Source: an uncultured bacterium
Lineage (GTDB): Bacteria > Actinomycetota > Coriobacteriia > Coriobacteriales > Eggerthellaceae
Direction of reading: 5' to 3'
Assembly (NCBI GenBank): GCA_937890835.1
Contig: CALADF010000031.1
Span: 78,117 to 142,116, forward strand
DNA: 64,000 nucleotides
Part shown: positions 40,970-50,454 of the stretch, piece after piece
Layout of the letters: the number at the start of each line of letters is the position of its first letter
How positions within the stretch are numbered: position 1 is the first letter of the stretch
The notes under the pieces: model-generated
Databases searched by the model: none
Told to the model about the DNA's origin: nothing
What the model saw: only the letters and a program-made list of their open reading frames with translations
Made by a program: the position numbers and the translations under genes

Positions 40970-42463
40970 ATGAGCAAGACATGCGCTGAGTTGTTTGAGG
41001 GACTTGAGTGCACCATCCTCGGAAATCCCGATGAGACCGTGGAGGGCCTCGCGTATCGAAGCGATCGGGTCACGTCCGGGGACATGTTCTTCTGCATCGT
41101 CGGTTTTTCCACCGATGGTCATTCCTTTGCTCAGGATGCGATCGATCGCGGAGCGAAGGTCCTCGTCGTCGAGCGCAAGGTCTACCTCGCTGATGCGACC
41201 GACGTTACCGAGGTGGTCGTCTCGGACAGTCGCAAGGCGATGGCGCATGCGGCGGCGAACTTCTACGACAACCCCTCCGAGAGTTTTCAACTCGTCGGCG
41301 TCACGGGGACCAACGGCAAGACCACCACGACCTACCTCGTCGAGCATATCGCCCGTGTCGCGGGCATGCGCACCGGCGTCATCGGCACCGTTGGCATTCA
41401 GATCGGCGACGATCATGAGAAGTCCGAGCACACCACGCCCGAGTCACCCGACCTCCAGCGAATGCTCGCGCGCATGCGCGATGGCCGCTGCGGCGCCGTC
41501 GCCATGGAGGTCAGTTCCCACGCCCTCGATCTCGAGCGTACGTGGAAGACTCGTTTCGCGGTGACCGCGTTCACCAATCTCACGCAGGATCATCTCGACT
41601 ACCATAAGACCTTTGATGCGTACTTCGAGGCGAAGGCCCTGCTGTTCTCGCGCGATTACCCTGCGCGACGGGTTATCAACGTCAACGACAAGTGGGGGCA
41701 GGAACTCCTGCGCCGCTGCACCGCCAACGGGGACTCGGTCATCACCACCGGGTTCGATGCGGCAGCTCAGATTCACCCTGTTGAGATCGATTACGCTGCC
41801 ACGCACACCGACATCGTGCTCGATGTACGCGGGAGCTGCGTCCCCCTTTCGTATCCGCTCGTGGGTCGCTTTAACGTCGAGAACGTCATGACGGCGTTCG
41901 CCGTCGGCATGCAGCTCGGCGTTTCGGTCGACGTCATCGTCGAGGCGCTTTCGGACGTTCCCTCGGTGCCGGGGCGCCTTGAGCGCGTGAAGAGCTCCCG
42001 CCGTGACGACATCTCGGTGTACGTCGATTACGCTCATACGCCCGATGCGCTCGCCAAGGCGATCTCGTCCATCAAGGCGCTTTCGCAGGGACGCACCATC
42101 GTGGTGTTCGGGTGCGGCGGCAACCGCGACTCCTCGAAGCGCTCCATCATGGGCGAAGCCGCGCTTGCGGCAGATTACGCTGTCGTGACCAGCGACAACC
42201 CCCGCCATGAAGACCCGCTTGCCATCATCGACGACATTCTCGCGGGAATGGGCGATGGGCGGGATCGTTTCGAGGTCGAGCCCGACAGGCGTCGCGCCAT
42301 CGCGCGTGCCATCGAGGTGTCCGCACCCGGGGACTGCATTTTGCTCGCGGGCAAGGGACATGAGGATTATCAGCTCGTCGGCGACGAGGTTCTTCCCTTC
42401 GACGATCGCATCGTCGCCGCCGAAGAGCTCGATCGCGACCGTGAGACCGAGGAAGGCGAGTAG
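40970..42463 (+). CDS. murE: UDP-MurNAc-Ala-Glu:meso-diaminopimelate ligase
   Basis: Adds the third stem residue to the peptidoglycan precursor. The 497-residue protein has 'GVTGTNGKTTTTYLVEHIAR' (ATP site), 'AMEVSSHALDLERTW', 'VYVDYAHTPDALAKAI' and 'VVTSDNPRHEDPLAII'. The DNPR motif is characteristic of meso-diaminopimelate-adding enzymes; lysine-adding ones differ here. The ATG at 40970 follows GGAGTAAGGA. The gene starts 11 bp after ftsI. Confidence 0.94.
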   Translation: MSKTCAELFEGLECTILGNPDETVEGLAYRSDRVTSGDMFFCIVGFSTDGHSFAQDAIDRGAKVLVVERKVYLADATDVTEVVVSDSRKAMAHAAANFYDNPSESFQLVGVTGTNGKTTTTYLVEHIARVAGMRTGVIGTVGIQIGDDHEKSEHTTPESPDLQRMLARMRDGRCGAVAMEVSSHALDLERTWKTRFAVTAFTNLTQDHLDYHKTFDAYFEAKALLFSRDYPARRVINVNDKWGQELLRRCTANGDSVITTGFDAAAQIHPVEIDYAATHTDIVLDVRGSCVPLSYPLVGRFNVENVMTAFAVGMQLGVSVDVIVEALSDVPSVPGRLERVKSSRRDDISVYVDYAHTPDALAKAISSIKALSQGRTIVVFGCGGNRDSSKRSIMGEAALAADYAVVTSDNPRHEDPLAIIDDILAGMGDGRDRFEVEPDRRRAIARAIEVSAPGDCILLAGKGHEDYQLVGDEVLPFDDRIVAAEELDRDRETEEGE

Positions 42464-42465
42464 CC

Positions 42466-43926
42466 TTGCGCCTGAATTCCAAGCAGATCGCCGCCTACAC
42501 GGGCGGCGAGTTCATCGTTGAGCCCATCGACCCGACGGAGTTGATGTGCGGGGTCACGTGGGACTCTCGTGAGGTCGAGCCAGGCTGGCTTTACGTCGCC
42601 TTGCCCGGCGAGCGCGTCGACGGGCACGACTTCGTGGGGGCGGCTCTGCGCGCAGGCGCTCGTTGCGCCTTGGTGACCGAGCGTCCTTGCGAGGCGGTGA
42701 TTCTGCTCGCCAAAGAACTCGGAGCCGCTCTCGTCGCGGTTCCCAACACGGCGAGTGCGGTGACCGACCTTGCTGCGCAGTGGCGTGGGCATCTGCGTGG
42801 GCGCATTATCGGCCTCACGGGGTCGACCGGTAAGACCACCACGAAGAATCTCGTGCGTGACGTGGTGGCGGCTGCGCACTCGGTGGTTGCGACGAAGGCC
42901 AACCAGAACAACGAGCTCGGCGTTCCCCGCACGTTGCTCGCCGCCGATCCTGAGACCGAGGTCGTCGTAGTTGAGATGGGCATGCGCGGTCAGGGTCAGA
43001 TCGCGCAGCTGTGTCGCTTCGTTCGTCCCGACTGGGGGTTGATCACCAACGTCGGCGAGAGCCATATCGAGCTGCTCGGAAGCCGCGAGAACATCGCGCG
43101 CGCGAAAGCGGAGCTGGCCTGCTCCCTTCCCGCAGGCACGGGACGTGCGTTCCTCAACGCCGATGACGACTACATCTCGTTCGCGATCGACGAGGCCGAG
43201 CTTGCCGAGCGAAACGTCTCCTGCGTTTTGTTCGGCGGTTCGCCTGACGCGGATCCCGCGATTCCGCGCGTGTGGGCGTGCGACGCCCGTCTCGACGAGG
43301 AGGGCCGCCCGGTGTTCACGCTGCGCATGCGTGGTTTCGACGCCGACGACCCCGGTCTTGTCGAGGAGGCGGAGTGCCATCTCAACCTTCGCGGAGTGCA
43401 CAATGTTTCGAACGCTTGCTCCGCCGCAGCCGTCGCGCGCTCCCTCGGTATGGACGTCGATGTCATCGCGCGCGCTCTTGAGCGTGCCATGCCGGAAAGC
43501 GGCAGGCAGGAGATCATCGAGGCCCGAGGCGGCTATTTGCTCGTCAACGATGCCTATAACGCGAATCCCGATTCGATGCGCGCATCGCTTGCCATGTTCG
43601 CAGCTTTGTCTGTCGAAGGCGACCGTATCGCCGTGCTCGGCGATATGGGCGAGCTCGGCGACTTCGCCCGCGCGTGTCATCGCGGTGTCGGCCGTACGGC
43701 GGCGTCGCTTCCCCTCGATTATTTGATCTGCGTGGGCCGGCTCGCGCGCGATATCGCGTGCGGAGCGATCGAGGGCGGTATGGAAGAAGAGAAGGTCGTC
43801 TGCGTCGATGCGGTCGCGGATGTTCTCGAAGTGCTCGATGCGCGTTTGGAGCCAGGGGACGCGGTGTTGGTTAAGGCATCGCATTTCATGGGACTCGAGC
43901 GCGTCGTAGAGGGATTGGTTAGCTAA
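42466..43926 (+). CDS. murF: UDP-MurNAc-tripeptide:D-Ala-D-Ala ligase
   Basis: Completes the pentapeptide precursor. The 486-residue protein has 'IGLTGSTGKTTTKNLVRDVV' (ATP site), 'KANQNNELGVPRTLL', 'VVVEMGMRGQGQIAQLCRF', 'LVNDAYNANPDSMRASLAMF' and 'VAVLGDMGELGD'-like residues (IAVLGDMGELGDFA). It starts with TTG two bases after the murE stop. The ribosome site GAGGAAGG lies inside the end of murE, which supports translational coupling. Confidence 0.93.
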   Translation: MRLNSKQIAAYTGGEFIVEPIDPTELMCGVTWDSREVEPGWLYVALPGERVDGHDFVGAALRAGARCALVTERPCEAVILLAKELGAALVAVPNTASAVTDLAAQWRGHLRGRIIGLTGSTGKTTTKNLVRDVVAAAHSVVATKANQNNELGVPRTLLAADPETEVVVVEMGMRGQGQIAQLCRFVRPDWGLITNVGESHIELLGSRENIARAKAELACSLPAGTGRAFLNADDDYISFAIDEAELAERNVSCVLFGGSPDADPAIPRVWACDARLDEEGRPVFTLRMRGFDADDPGLVEEAECHLNLRGVHNVSNACSAAAVARSLGMDVDVIARALERAMPESGRQEIIEARGGYLLVNDAYNANPDSMRASLAMFAALSVEGDRIAVLGDMGELGDFARACHRGVGRTAASLPLDYLICVGRLARDIACGAIEGGMEEEKVVCVDAVADVLEVLDARLEPGDAVLVKASHFMGLERVVEGLVS

Positions 43927-43927
43927 C

Positions 43928-44974
43928 ATGTTCTCGATTTTTTCGTCATATCCGACGTTTTTGGTGTTTCTCGCCATCGTCTTGGCCCTTGTCTTGACCA
44001 TCGCGCTCATGCCTGCGTGGATCCGTGCGCTCAAGTCGAGTCATATCGGGCAGCAGGTTCGCGCCGACGGCCCTCAGAGCCATCTGGTCAAGCAGGGTAC
44101 GCCGACGATGGGCGGCGTCATCATGCTCATCGCCGTAGCCGTGGTGACGCTTCTCGTGGGCGTCCCCGTTCCCGAAACGTTCCTCCTTCTGGGAGCCACG
44201 CTTCTCACCGGCGTCCTCGGGTTCATCGACGACGCCTCGAAGGTGGCCCACGAGCGCTCCCTCGGCTTGACCCCTGCGGCCAAGCTCGTCGGGCAGTTCT
44301 TCATTGCCGGCGTGTTCATCCTGGTCGCCGTCAATCTGCTCGGTGTCGAGCCGACCGTTGAGATCCCGTTCGTCTACACCTTCGATCTCGGTATCATCAC
44401 CTGGGTCATCCCCATCGGCGACGGCATTTCCGTCCCGGTGCTCTACGTGCTGTTCGCGCTCATCTTGCTCGTGGGAATGTGCAACGCCGTCAACCTCACC
44501 GACGGGCTCGACGGCTTGGCCTCGGGCACGGTCATGATCGTCATGATCGTCATGGCCGCCATCGCTTATCGTTCGAACATGCTTGAACCCGCCATCTTCG
44601 CCGCTGCGCTCGCGGGTGCCTGCATCGGCTTCCTGTGGTTCAATTCCTTTCCTGCGGATATTTTCATGGGCGATACCGGTTCACTCGCTCTTGGTATGGC
44701 GCTTGGCTGCCTTTCCGTCGTCACCAAGACCGAGTTCGTCGTCATCATCATCGGCGGCCTGTTCGTCGCCGAGGCTCTCTCGGTTATGATCCAGGTGTTT
44801 TACTACAAGCGCACGAAGAAGCGCGTTTTTCTCATGGCTCCGCTTCATCATCACTTCGAGAAGAAGGGGTGGAGCGAGACGAAGGTGGTCGTCCGCTTCT
44901 GGATCGTATCCGGCGTGCTCGCTGCATGCGGCTTCGTTCTGTACTTCGCCGAGTCTATGATGGTGGTTGCATGA
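43928..44974 (+). CDS. mraY: Phospho-MurNAc-pentapeptide-transferase MraY
   Basis: Integral membrane enzyme of 348 residues that attaches the precursor to undecaprenyl phosphate, making lipid I. The conserved aspartate pair is in 'GFIDDASKVAHERSLGLTPA'. 'CNAVNLTDGLDGLASGT', 'WFNSFPADIFMGDTGSLALG' and the His-cluster 'MAPLHHHFEKKGWSETKVVV' are all present. Ten helices are expected. The stop overlaps murD by ATGA. Confidence 0.95.
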   Translation: MFSIFSSYPTFLVFLAIVLALVLTIALMPAWIRALKSSHIGQQVRADGPQSHLVKQGTPTMGGVIMLIAVAVVTLLVGVPVPETFLLLGATLLTGVLGFIDDASKVAHERSLGLTPAAKLVGQFFIAGVFILVAVNLLGVEPTVEIPFVYTFDLGIITWVIPIGDGISVPVLYVLFALILLVGMCNAVNLTDGLDGLASGTVMIVMIVMAAIAYRSNMLEPAIFAAALAGACIGFLWFNSFPADIFMGDTGSLALGMALGCLSVVTKTEFVVIIIGGLFVAEALSVMIQVFYYKRTKKRVFLMAPLHHHFEKKGWSETKVVVRFWIVSGVLAACGFVLYFAESMMVVA

Positions 44975-46464
44975 TGAATCGACATGAGATGCTCGCGGGG
45001 CGCAAGCTCGCGCCCGCGCGACTTGGCCGCGTCGTCGTCCTCGGACTCGGCGTGAGCGGTCGCTCATGCGCGGCGTACCTGCTCGATCGCTTGGGCGGGC
45101 GCGTTTCCGAACTCGTCATCTACGCTGGGTCCCCGGGTGAGGAGGCGCGTCGCTGGGCGCAAGACGCCGCCTCGCGGGGCGCACGCGTGGTGTTCGACGA
45201 CGAGAGGGTCGAGGGTTCCTTCGACTTGTGCATCGCGAGTCCCGGCATATCCGAGTTTTCCGACTTCTACGTGAGCGCCGCGCGCGCTTCGCTTGAGGTG
45301 ATCAGCGAAGTTGAGTTCGCTTGGCGTGAGAGCCGTGCCGATTCCCGTTGGGTCGCCATCACCGGAACCAACGGCAAGACCACGACCACGGCGTTATGCG
45401 CGCACTTGCTGAACAAGGCGGGAATGAACGCTTGCGCCGTGGGCAACATAGGGGACACCTGCATCGACGCCGTCGCGTCCGACGCGGCAGATGTGTTCGT
45501 CGCGGAGGTCTCGTCCTACCAGCTCGCGTCGACGAGGGACTTCGAGCCCGAAGTCGCCGTGGTGCTCAACATAACGCCCGATCATCTTTCTTGGCATAGG
45601 TCCCATGAGAATTACGCGGCCGCGAAGTGGAAGGTGCTCGCCAACCTCGCGAAGACGCCGGGGTCCCTGGCCGTCCTCGATGCGTGCGATGAGGAGGTTC
45701 GCGCGAAAGTTCGCGAGCTCAAGATGCGTTCCGACGAGGAGCGCGGGTTCTCCTATCTTCCGCTCGGCTGCGGTCGAGGTTTGGACGGCGACATGCGGAC
45801 CGTGTGCGGCAGCGCCAACGCCGCCTTTTTGGCGGAGGGGTCTATGATGCGCATCGCGTTCGGCGATGAGGAGATCGATCTCGTGCGTGCCGACGAGCTG
45901 CTCATCAAAGGCGAGCACAACGTTGCCAACGCGCTCGCTGCGTCGGCTGCGGCCGTGGCGCTGGGAGCTGATGTGTCGGCCGTCAAGGCCGGCTTGCGTT
46001 CGTTCGGCGCTCTCGAGCACCGTATCGAGCCCGCAGGCGAGATCGACGGCGTCGCGTGCTATAACGACTCGAAGGCGACCAACGTCGATGCCGTGCTGAA
46101 GGCATTGGTCGCGTTTCGACCTGTGAAGCCCTATATCCTTCTCGGGGGACGCGACAAAGGGACCGATCTGTCACCGCTGGTCGCCGCTTGCGCCGAAGAC
46201 GCGCGCGGCGTCGTGTGCTTCGGCGAGTCACGCGAGCGCTTCCTCGAGGCTTTCGCCCCGCTCGCGGAGCAGGGCGTTCCGGTTGACGAGGCCGTTTCGC
46301 TCGAGCAGGCGCTTGATGTCGCCCTTGCCCGGGCGAAGCGCGGAGACGTCGTCTTGCTTTCGCCCGCCTGCGCCTCGTTCGACGAGTTCTCCTGCTTCGA
46401 GGAGCGTGGTGACGCGTTCAAGCGCTATGTTTCCGAACGTGCGGCCGCGGCTGCGGGGCGTTAG
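44971..46464 (+). CDS. murD: UDP-MurNAc-L-alanine:D-glutamate ligase
   Basis: Adds D-glutamate to UDP-MurNAc-alanine. The 497-residue protein has the N-terminal nucleotide fold 'VVVLGLGVSGRSCAAYLL', the ATP site 'WVAITGTNGKTTTTALCAHL', 'VAEVSSYQLASTRDFEPEVA' and 'CYNDSKATNVDAVLKALVAF', all typical of MurD. The ATG at 44971 overlaps the mraY stop by 4 bases; a second ATG directly follows at 44974. Confidence 0.94.
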   Translation: MMNRHEMLAGRKLAPARLGRVVVLGLGVSGRSCAAYLLDRLGGRVSELVIYAGSPGEEARRWAQDAASRGARVVFDDERVEGSFDLCIASPGISEFSDFYVSAARASLEVISEVEFAWRESRADSRWVAITGTNGKTTTTALCAHLLNKAGMNACAVGNIGDTCIDAVASDAADVFVAEVSSYQLASTRDFEPEVAVVLNITPDHLSWHRSHENYAAAKWKVLANLAKTPGSLAVLDACDEEVRAKVRELKMRSDEERGFSYLPLGCGRGLDGDMRTVCGSANAAFLAEGSMMRIAFGDEEIDLVRADELLIKGEHNVANALAASAAAVALGADVSAVKAGLRSFGALEHRIEPAGEIDGVACYNDSKATNVDAVLKALVAFRPVKPYILLGGRDKGTDLSPLVAACAEDARGVVCFGESRERFLEAFAPLAEQGVPVDEAVSLEQALDVALARAKRGDVVLLSPACASFDEFSCFEERGDAFKRYVSERAAAAAGR

Positions 46465-46467
46465 GCG

Positions 46468-47856
46468 ATGGCGCGTGGAAACAGCGCCTCGTCGTTGCCT
46501 GCTGATGTGCGCGCTGCGCGCATCGCGCTCGTCGTCGCGGTGCTCGGCCTTTTGCTCATCGGTTTCGTCATGGTGTATTCCACGACGTCCGTCGAGCTCA
46601 TCAACGATGGGAAGGACCCTCTGAGTGATCTTGCGAGCCAGGTGGAGTTCGCGCTGATCGGCATCGTGTGCGTCGTCGTTTTGTGGAAGCTCATCCCCCA
46701 TACGGCTTGGTGCACGCGCGCGGTTTGGGTTATTTGGCTTATCGCCGTCGCGCTTTTGGCGCTGACGGCGCTCATGGGCACCGAGCTTTACGGTGCTAAG
46801 CGCTGGCTGCAGCTGGGGCCTATCGGCCTTCAGCCTTCCGAGTTCGTCAAGATCGCGCTCCTTCTCATGGCGGTGCGTGTGCTCTATGATCTGCGCGCGG
46901 GTTCCATCGAGGCGAAAGCGGCGGGCATCCAGGCGCTCATCTTCGTGCTCGCGCCCCTGGTGTTCATGTACAAGTCGCAGTCCGATCTCGGGACGACTCT
47001 TATCTGCGCGGTGGGAATTCTGGCCGTCATGTGGATCGGAGGCGTGTCGACGCGGTTTATGATCGCCTTGTGCGTCGCCGGGATCGTTGTCGTGCTCGTC
47101 TCCATTTTCGGCGTGGGCTATCGTGCTGACCGCATGGTGTACCTCGACCCTTGGAACGACGGCCAGGACGGCTATGGCACGGGGTACAACATCATACGCT
47201 CGTATTACGCCATCGCTGAAGGCGGGCTGTTCGGTGTGGGCGTCGGCAACTCCCACGAACGGTTCCAGTACCTGTTTGGTTCCGAGAGCGACTTCATCTT
47301 CGCGATAGTCTGCGAGGAGCTCGGCATGCTCGGCGCCCTTCTGGTCATCGGTCTGTTCCTCGTCATCCTCGTCTCGGGCATGCGCATCGCAGCGAACGCG
47401 CCGGATGATCTCGGCAAGATGATCGCGGCGGGTTGCTCCATTATGTTGGTCGCTCAGGCCTTCCTCAACATAGGTTGCGCGATAGGCGTGCTGCCGACGA
47501 CGGGAAAGCCCCTGCCGTTCATCTCCTCGGGCGGCACCTCGCTGGTGGCCTCGATGATCATTGTCGGTCTTATCCTGTCGGTGTCCAACGCCGCGTCGGA
47601 TTCTTCGGTCTATGAACGGCGACGCGCCGATCTGCGCGTTGTGCGCGCTACCTCGACCTCTTCATCGTCACGCGTCTCGCGTGATCACCTCGACGACGAA
47701 TCGCGCAACCCCTCCCGTTCGGGCGTCGATGCGGACAGGGGAGGAGAACGTCCTCGCGCTCGGGGCGCAGGAGGGGCTTCCTCGCGTTCGGGGTCGGGAT
47801 CCAGAAGGTTCGATAGTTACGAGCGGATCGAAATGCCGCGCAGATCAAGGAGGTAA
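46468..47856 (+). CDS. ftsW: Septal peptidoglycan polymerase FtsW
   Basis: SEDS-family glycosyltransferase that works with FtsI at the septum. It has 462 residues with ten predicted helices. Family blocks are 'GAKRWLQLGPIGLQPSEFVK' near 110, 'KSQSDLGTTLICAVG' near 170, and 'GVLPTTGKPLPFISSGGTSL' near 345. The last ~80 residues are a disordered Arg/Ser/Asp-rich tail (for example 'RRRADLRVVRATSTSSSSR'), much longer than in E. coli. It starts 3 bp after murD and ends 5 bp before murG. Confidence 0.93.
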   Translation: MARGNSASSLPADVRAARIALVVAVLGLLLIGFVMVYSTTSVELINDGKDPLSDLASQVEFALIGIVCVVVLWKLIPHTAWCTRAVWVIWLIAVALLALTALMGTELYGAKRWLQLGPIGLQPSEFVKIALLLMAVRVLYDLRAGSIEAKAAGIQALIFVLAPLVFMYKSQSDLGTTLICAVGILAVMWIGGVSTRFMIALCVAGIVVVLVSIFGVGYRADRMVYLDPWNDGQDGYGTGYNIIRSYYAIAEGGLFGVGVGNSHERFQYLFGSESDFIFAIVCEELGMLGALLVIGLFLVILVSGMRIAANAPDDLGKMIAAGCSIMLVAQAFLNIGCAIGVLPTTGKPLPFISSGGTSLVASMIIVGLILSVSNAASDSSVYERRRADLRVVRATSTSSSSRVSRDHLDDESRNPSRSGVDADRGGERPRARGAGGASSRSGSGSRRFDSYERIEMPRRSRR

Positions 47857-47861
47857 TCGTC

Positions 47862-48959
47862 ATGCTGGCAGTTCTTTCGGGCGGTGGCACGGCGGGGCAT
47901 ATCAACCCCGCTCTCGCTTTGGCGGAGGTGCTGTCCGATCGCGGCTGGGACGTGCGTTTCGCGGGCACTCCGAACGGGGTTGAATCGCGTCTCGTCCCTC
48001 AGGCCGGTGTTCCCTTCACCGGTTTCGAGGCATCGGGGTTCAATCGAAACCATCCGACGACCCTGTTCACCGGGATCGCGAAGATCTTGAAGTCAACGCA
48101 TGCGGCCAAGCGTTGGTTCTCCGAGATTAAACCCGATGTCGTCGTGGGGTTCGGGGGCTACGTCTCCATACCTGTGGCACGTGCCGCGCTCTCGATGGGC
48201 GTTCCCGTGGTCGTGCACGAGCAGAACTCGGTTATGGGCATGGCCAACAAGTATCTAGCAAAACACGCCTCCGCCGTGTGCATCACCTACGAGCATTCCG
48301 CGCGTGATCTTGACGATCAGACGCGCGTTCATGTGACCGGCAACCCCGTGAGGTCCTCGGTGCTGAAAGCCGACAGGGCCCGGGGGCGTGCGATGCTCGG
48401 TATCGAGGAGGACGAGCGCATGCTGCTCGTTTTCGGCGGGAGCCTTGGCGCGCGCAGCATCAACGAGGCCGTCGCCTCGTTGAAAGACGAGCTGCTCGCC
48501 CGTCCCGGCTTGCGCATCGTTCACATCACCGGGCCCAAAGAGCTCGATGCTGTGACGGAGCGTCTCGCCTTGACCGAAGAAGAGAGCAGCCGCTGGCAGC
48601 TTATGGGCTATCAGGACCGTATGGGTGAGACGCTCGCTGCCTGCGACATGATCATCTCCCGGTCAGGCGCCACCTCGCTTGCCGAGATATCCGCGTTGGC
48701 CGTCCCCGCGCTGCTCGTCCCCTTCCCCTTCGCGACCGAGGATCATCAGACCACGAACGCGCGGGCGTACGTTGAAGCAGGATGCGCGTCGATGATCGCC
48801 GATGACGCGCTTGCGACCGATGAGTTCAAGCGGGCGGTCTTCGACCTCGTCGACGACGAGGCGCTTCGCGCGCGCATGACCGAAGCGGCGCGAGCGCGCA
48901 AGTCCGCCGATGCCGCCGCCAACTTGGCAGATGTTGTGATAGGCGCGGCGCTGGCTTAG
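47862..48959 (+). CDS. murG: Lipid II synthase MurG
   Basis: Membrane-associated GlcNAc transferase that converts lipid I to lipid II. The 365-residue protein has 'LSGGGTAGHINPALALAEVL' at the N-terminus, 'VVGFGGYVSIPVARAALSMG', 'VHEQNSVMGMANKYLAKHAS', 'LVFGGSLGARSINEAV' and 'IISRSGATSLAEISALAVPA'. These are the standard MurG signatures. AAGGAGGTAATCG precedes the ATG and lies in the last codons of ftsW. Confidence 0.95.
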   Translation: MLAVLSGGGTAGHINPALALAEVLSDRGWDVRFAGTPNGVESRLVPQAGVPFTGFEASGFNRNHPTTLFTGIAKILKSTHAAKRWFSEIKPDVVVGFGGYVSIPVARAALSMGVPVVVHEQNSVMGMANKYLAKHASAVCITYEHSARDLDDQTRVHVTGNPVRSSVLKADRARGRAMLGIEEDERMLLVFGGSLGARSINEAVASLKDELLARPGLRIVHITGPKELDAVTERLALTEEESSRWQLMGYQDRMGETLAACDMIISRSGATSLAEISALAVPALLVPFPFATEDHQTTNARAYVEAGCASMIADDALATDEFKRAVFDLVDDEALRARMTEAARARKSADAAANLADVVIGAALA

Positions 48960-49041
48960 ACGCTCGTATTACAATAGCCCCACATCTCACGATCGATCAA
49001 TGGCCGCTCGTTTAGTCGCGGCCGCTCAGGAGGAATAGGTC

Positions 49042-50445
49042 ATGAACGAAGCTACCACCGAGGCGTTGCACTTCATAGGCATCGGCGGCGTCGGCATGAG
49101 CGGCATCGCCCATGTTGCCCACGACCAGGGGATGCGCGTCAGCGGATCGGATCTGAAGGAAAGCCGCTACACCAAGCAGCTTGAAGAAGACGGCGTGCAG
49201 GTGTTTATCGGCCAGAGTGCGGAGAACGTTCCCGATGGCGAGCCGATGATCGTGGTGTCGACCGCCATCCTCGAGAACAATCCGGAGCTCGTCGAGGCCC
49301 GCCGCCGCGGTCTGAGCATCTGCCATCGCGCCGAAATGCTCGCACATCTCGGGCGCGGTCTCGACACGCTTGCCGTCGCCGGCACCCATGGTAAGACGAC
49401 CACGTCCTCCATGCTCGCCTTCACGCTCGATGCCATGGGGGAGGATCCGACGTTTCTCATCGGCGGAATCGTGAGGTCCTACGGCACCAACGCCCACTCG
49501 GGCGCGGGGCGATATTACGTGGTCGAGGCGGATGAGTCCGATAAGTCGTTCACGTACCTGTCACCTGCCGCCATCATCGTCACGAACGTTGAGACCGATC
49601 ATCTCGATCACTACGAGGATCTCGAGGAGATCTACGAGCAGTTCGAGAAGTTCATCGGCTCGGTGCCCGCCGGCAATCCCGTCGTGGTGTGCGGCGATGA
49701 CGCTCGGCTCGTCGAGATTGCGCGACGCGGCTCGGGATCGGTCGTTACTTACGGCTTCGACGAATCGTGCGACGCCTGCATCCTCGACGCCGCACCGCAT
49801 GGCGTCGGGTCGACGTTTGAGCTCCGCCTGCCGAGCGGCAAGCTGGTCGGCGGTTCCATCAAGCAGAATCCCGGTGCCCACAACGTCGCCAACGGCGTGG
49901 CGGTTCTGACGCTCGTCGACGCCCTTGGTTTGGACGTGGATCTTGCCGCCGAGAAGCTCGCTGAGTTCTCCGGCGTCCGCAGGCGCTTCGACTTGGTCGG
50001 CGAGGCGGGCGGGGTCACCGTCGTCGATGATTACGCGCACCATCCCACCGAGATCGCCGCGACCATTGAGGCGGCGAAGAACCTCGACTTCAAGCGCGTC
50101 CACGTCCTGTTCCAGCCGCACCGTTACTCGCGCGCCCCTCTCTTCACGGAGGTTCTCAGGGACGAGTTCGGATGCGCCTTCGACGGTGCGGACACTATCA
50201 CGTTCATGGACGTGTACTCCGCAGGTGAAGCCCCTGTTCCGGGTGTGACGGGGAAGACGTTCCTCAGCGTCATCCTAGATCATGCCGGCCACCCCGAGGC
50301 GCATTACGTTTCTCGCAGGGTTGACGTTGCCCCGGCCATGGCAGCGCTCGCTGAACCCGGCGACCTCATCATAACCATGGGGGCGGGCGACGTCACAGCG
50401 ATCGGGCCTCATGTACTCGATGAGCTGGCGGTTCGGGAGGCGTAG
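49042..50445 (+). CDS. murC: UDP-MurNAc:L-alanine ligase
   Basis: First amino-acid ligase of the pathway. The 467-residue protein starts with 'LHFIGIGGVGMSGIAHVAHD' and has the ATP site 'VAGTHGKTTTSSMLAFTLD', 'VVEADESDKSFTYL' and 'VDDYAHHPTEIAATIEAA'. It lies 82 bp after murG. That gap contains TTACAAT near 48969 and a GGCCGC/GCGGCC hairpin just before the AGGAGGAAT ribosome site, so an extra promoter is possible. Confidence 0.95.
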   Translation: MNEATTEALHFIGIGGVGMSGIAHVAHDQGMRVSGSDLKESRYTKQLEEDGVQVFIGQSAENVPDGEPMIVVSTAILENNPELVEARRRGLSICHRAEMLAHLGRGLDTLAVAGTHGKTTTSSMLAFTLDAMGEDPTFLIGGIVRSYGTNAHSGAGRYYVVEADESDKSFTYLSPAAIIVTNVETDHLDHYEDLEEIYEQFEKFIGSVPAGNPVVVCGDDARLVEIARRGSGSVVTYGFDESCDACILDAAPHGVGSTFELRLPSGKLVGGSIKQNPGAHNVANGVAVLTLVDALGLDVDLAAEKLAEFSGVRRRFDLVGEAGGVTVVDDYAHHPTEIAATIEAAKNLDFKRVHVLFQPHRYSRAPLFTEVLRDEFGCAFDGADTITFMDVYSAGEAPVPGVTGKTFLSVILDHAGHPEAHYVSRRVDVAPAMAALAEPGDLIITMGAGDVTAIGPHVLDELAVREA

Positions 50446-50454
50446 CCGGGACCT

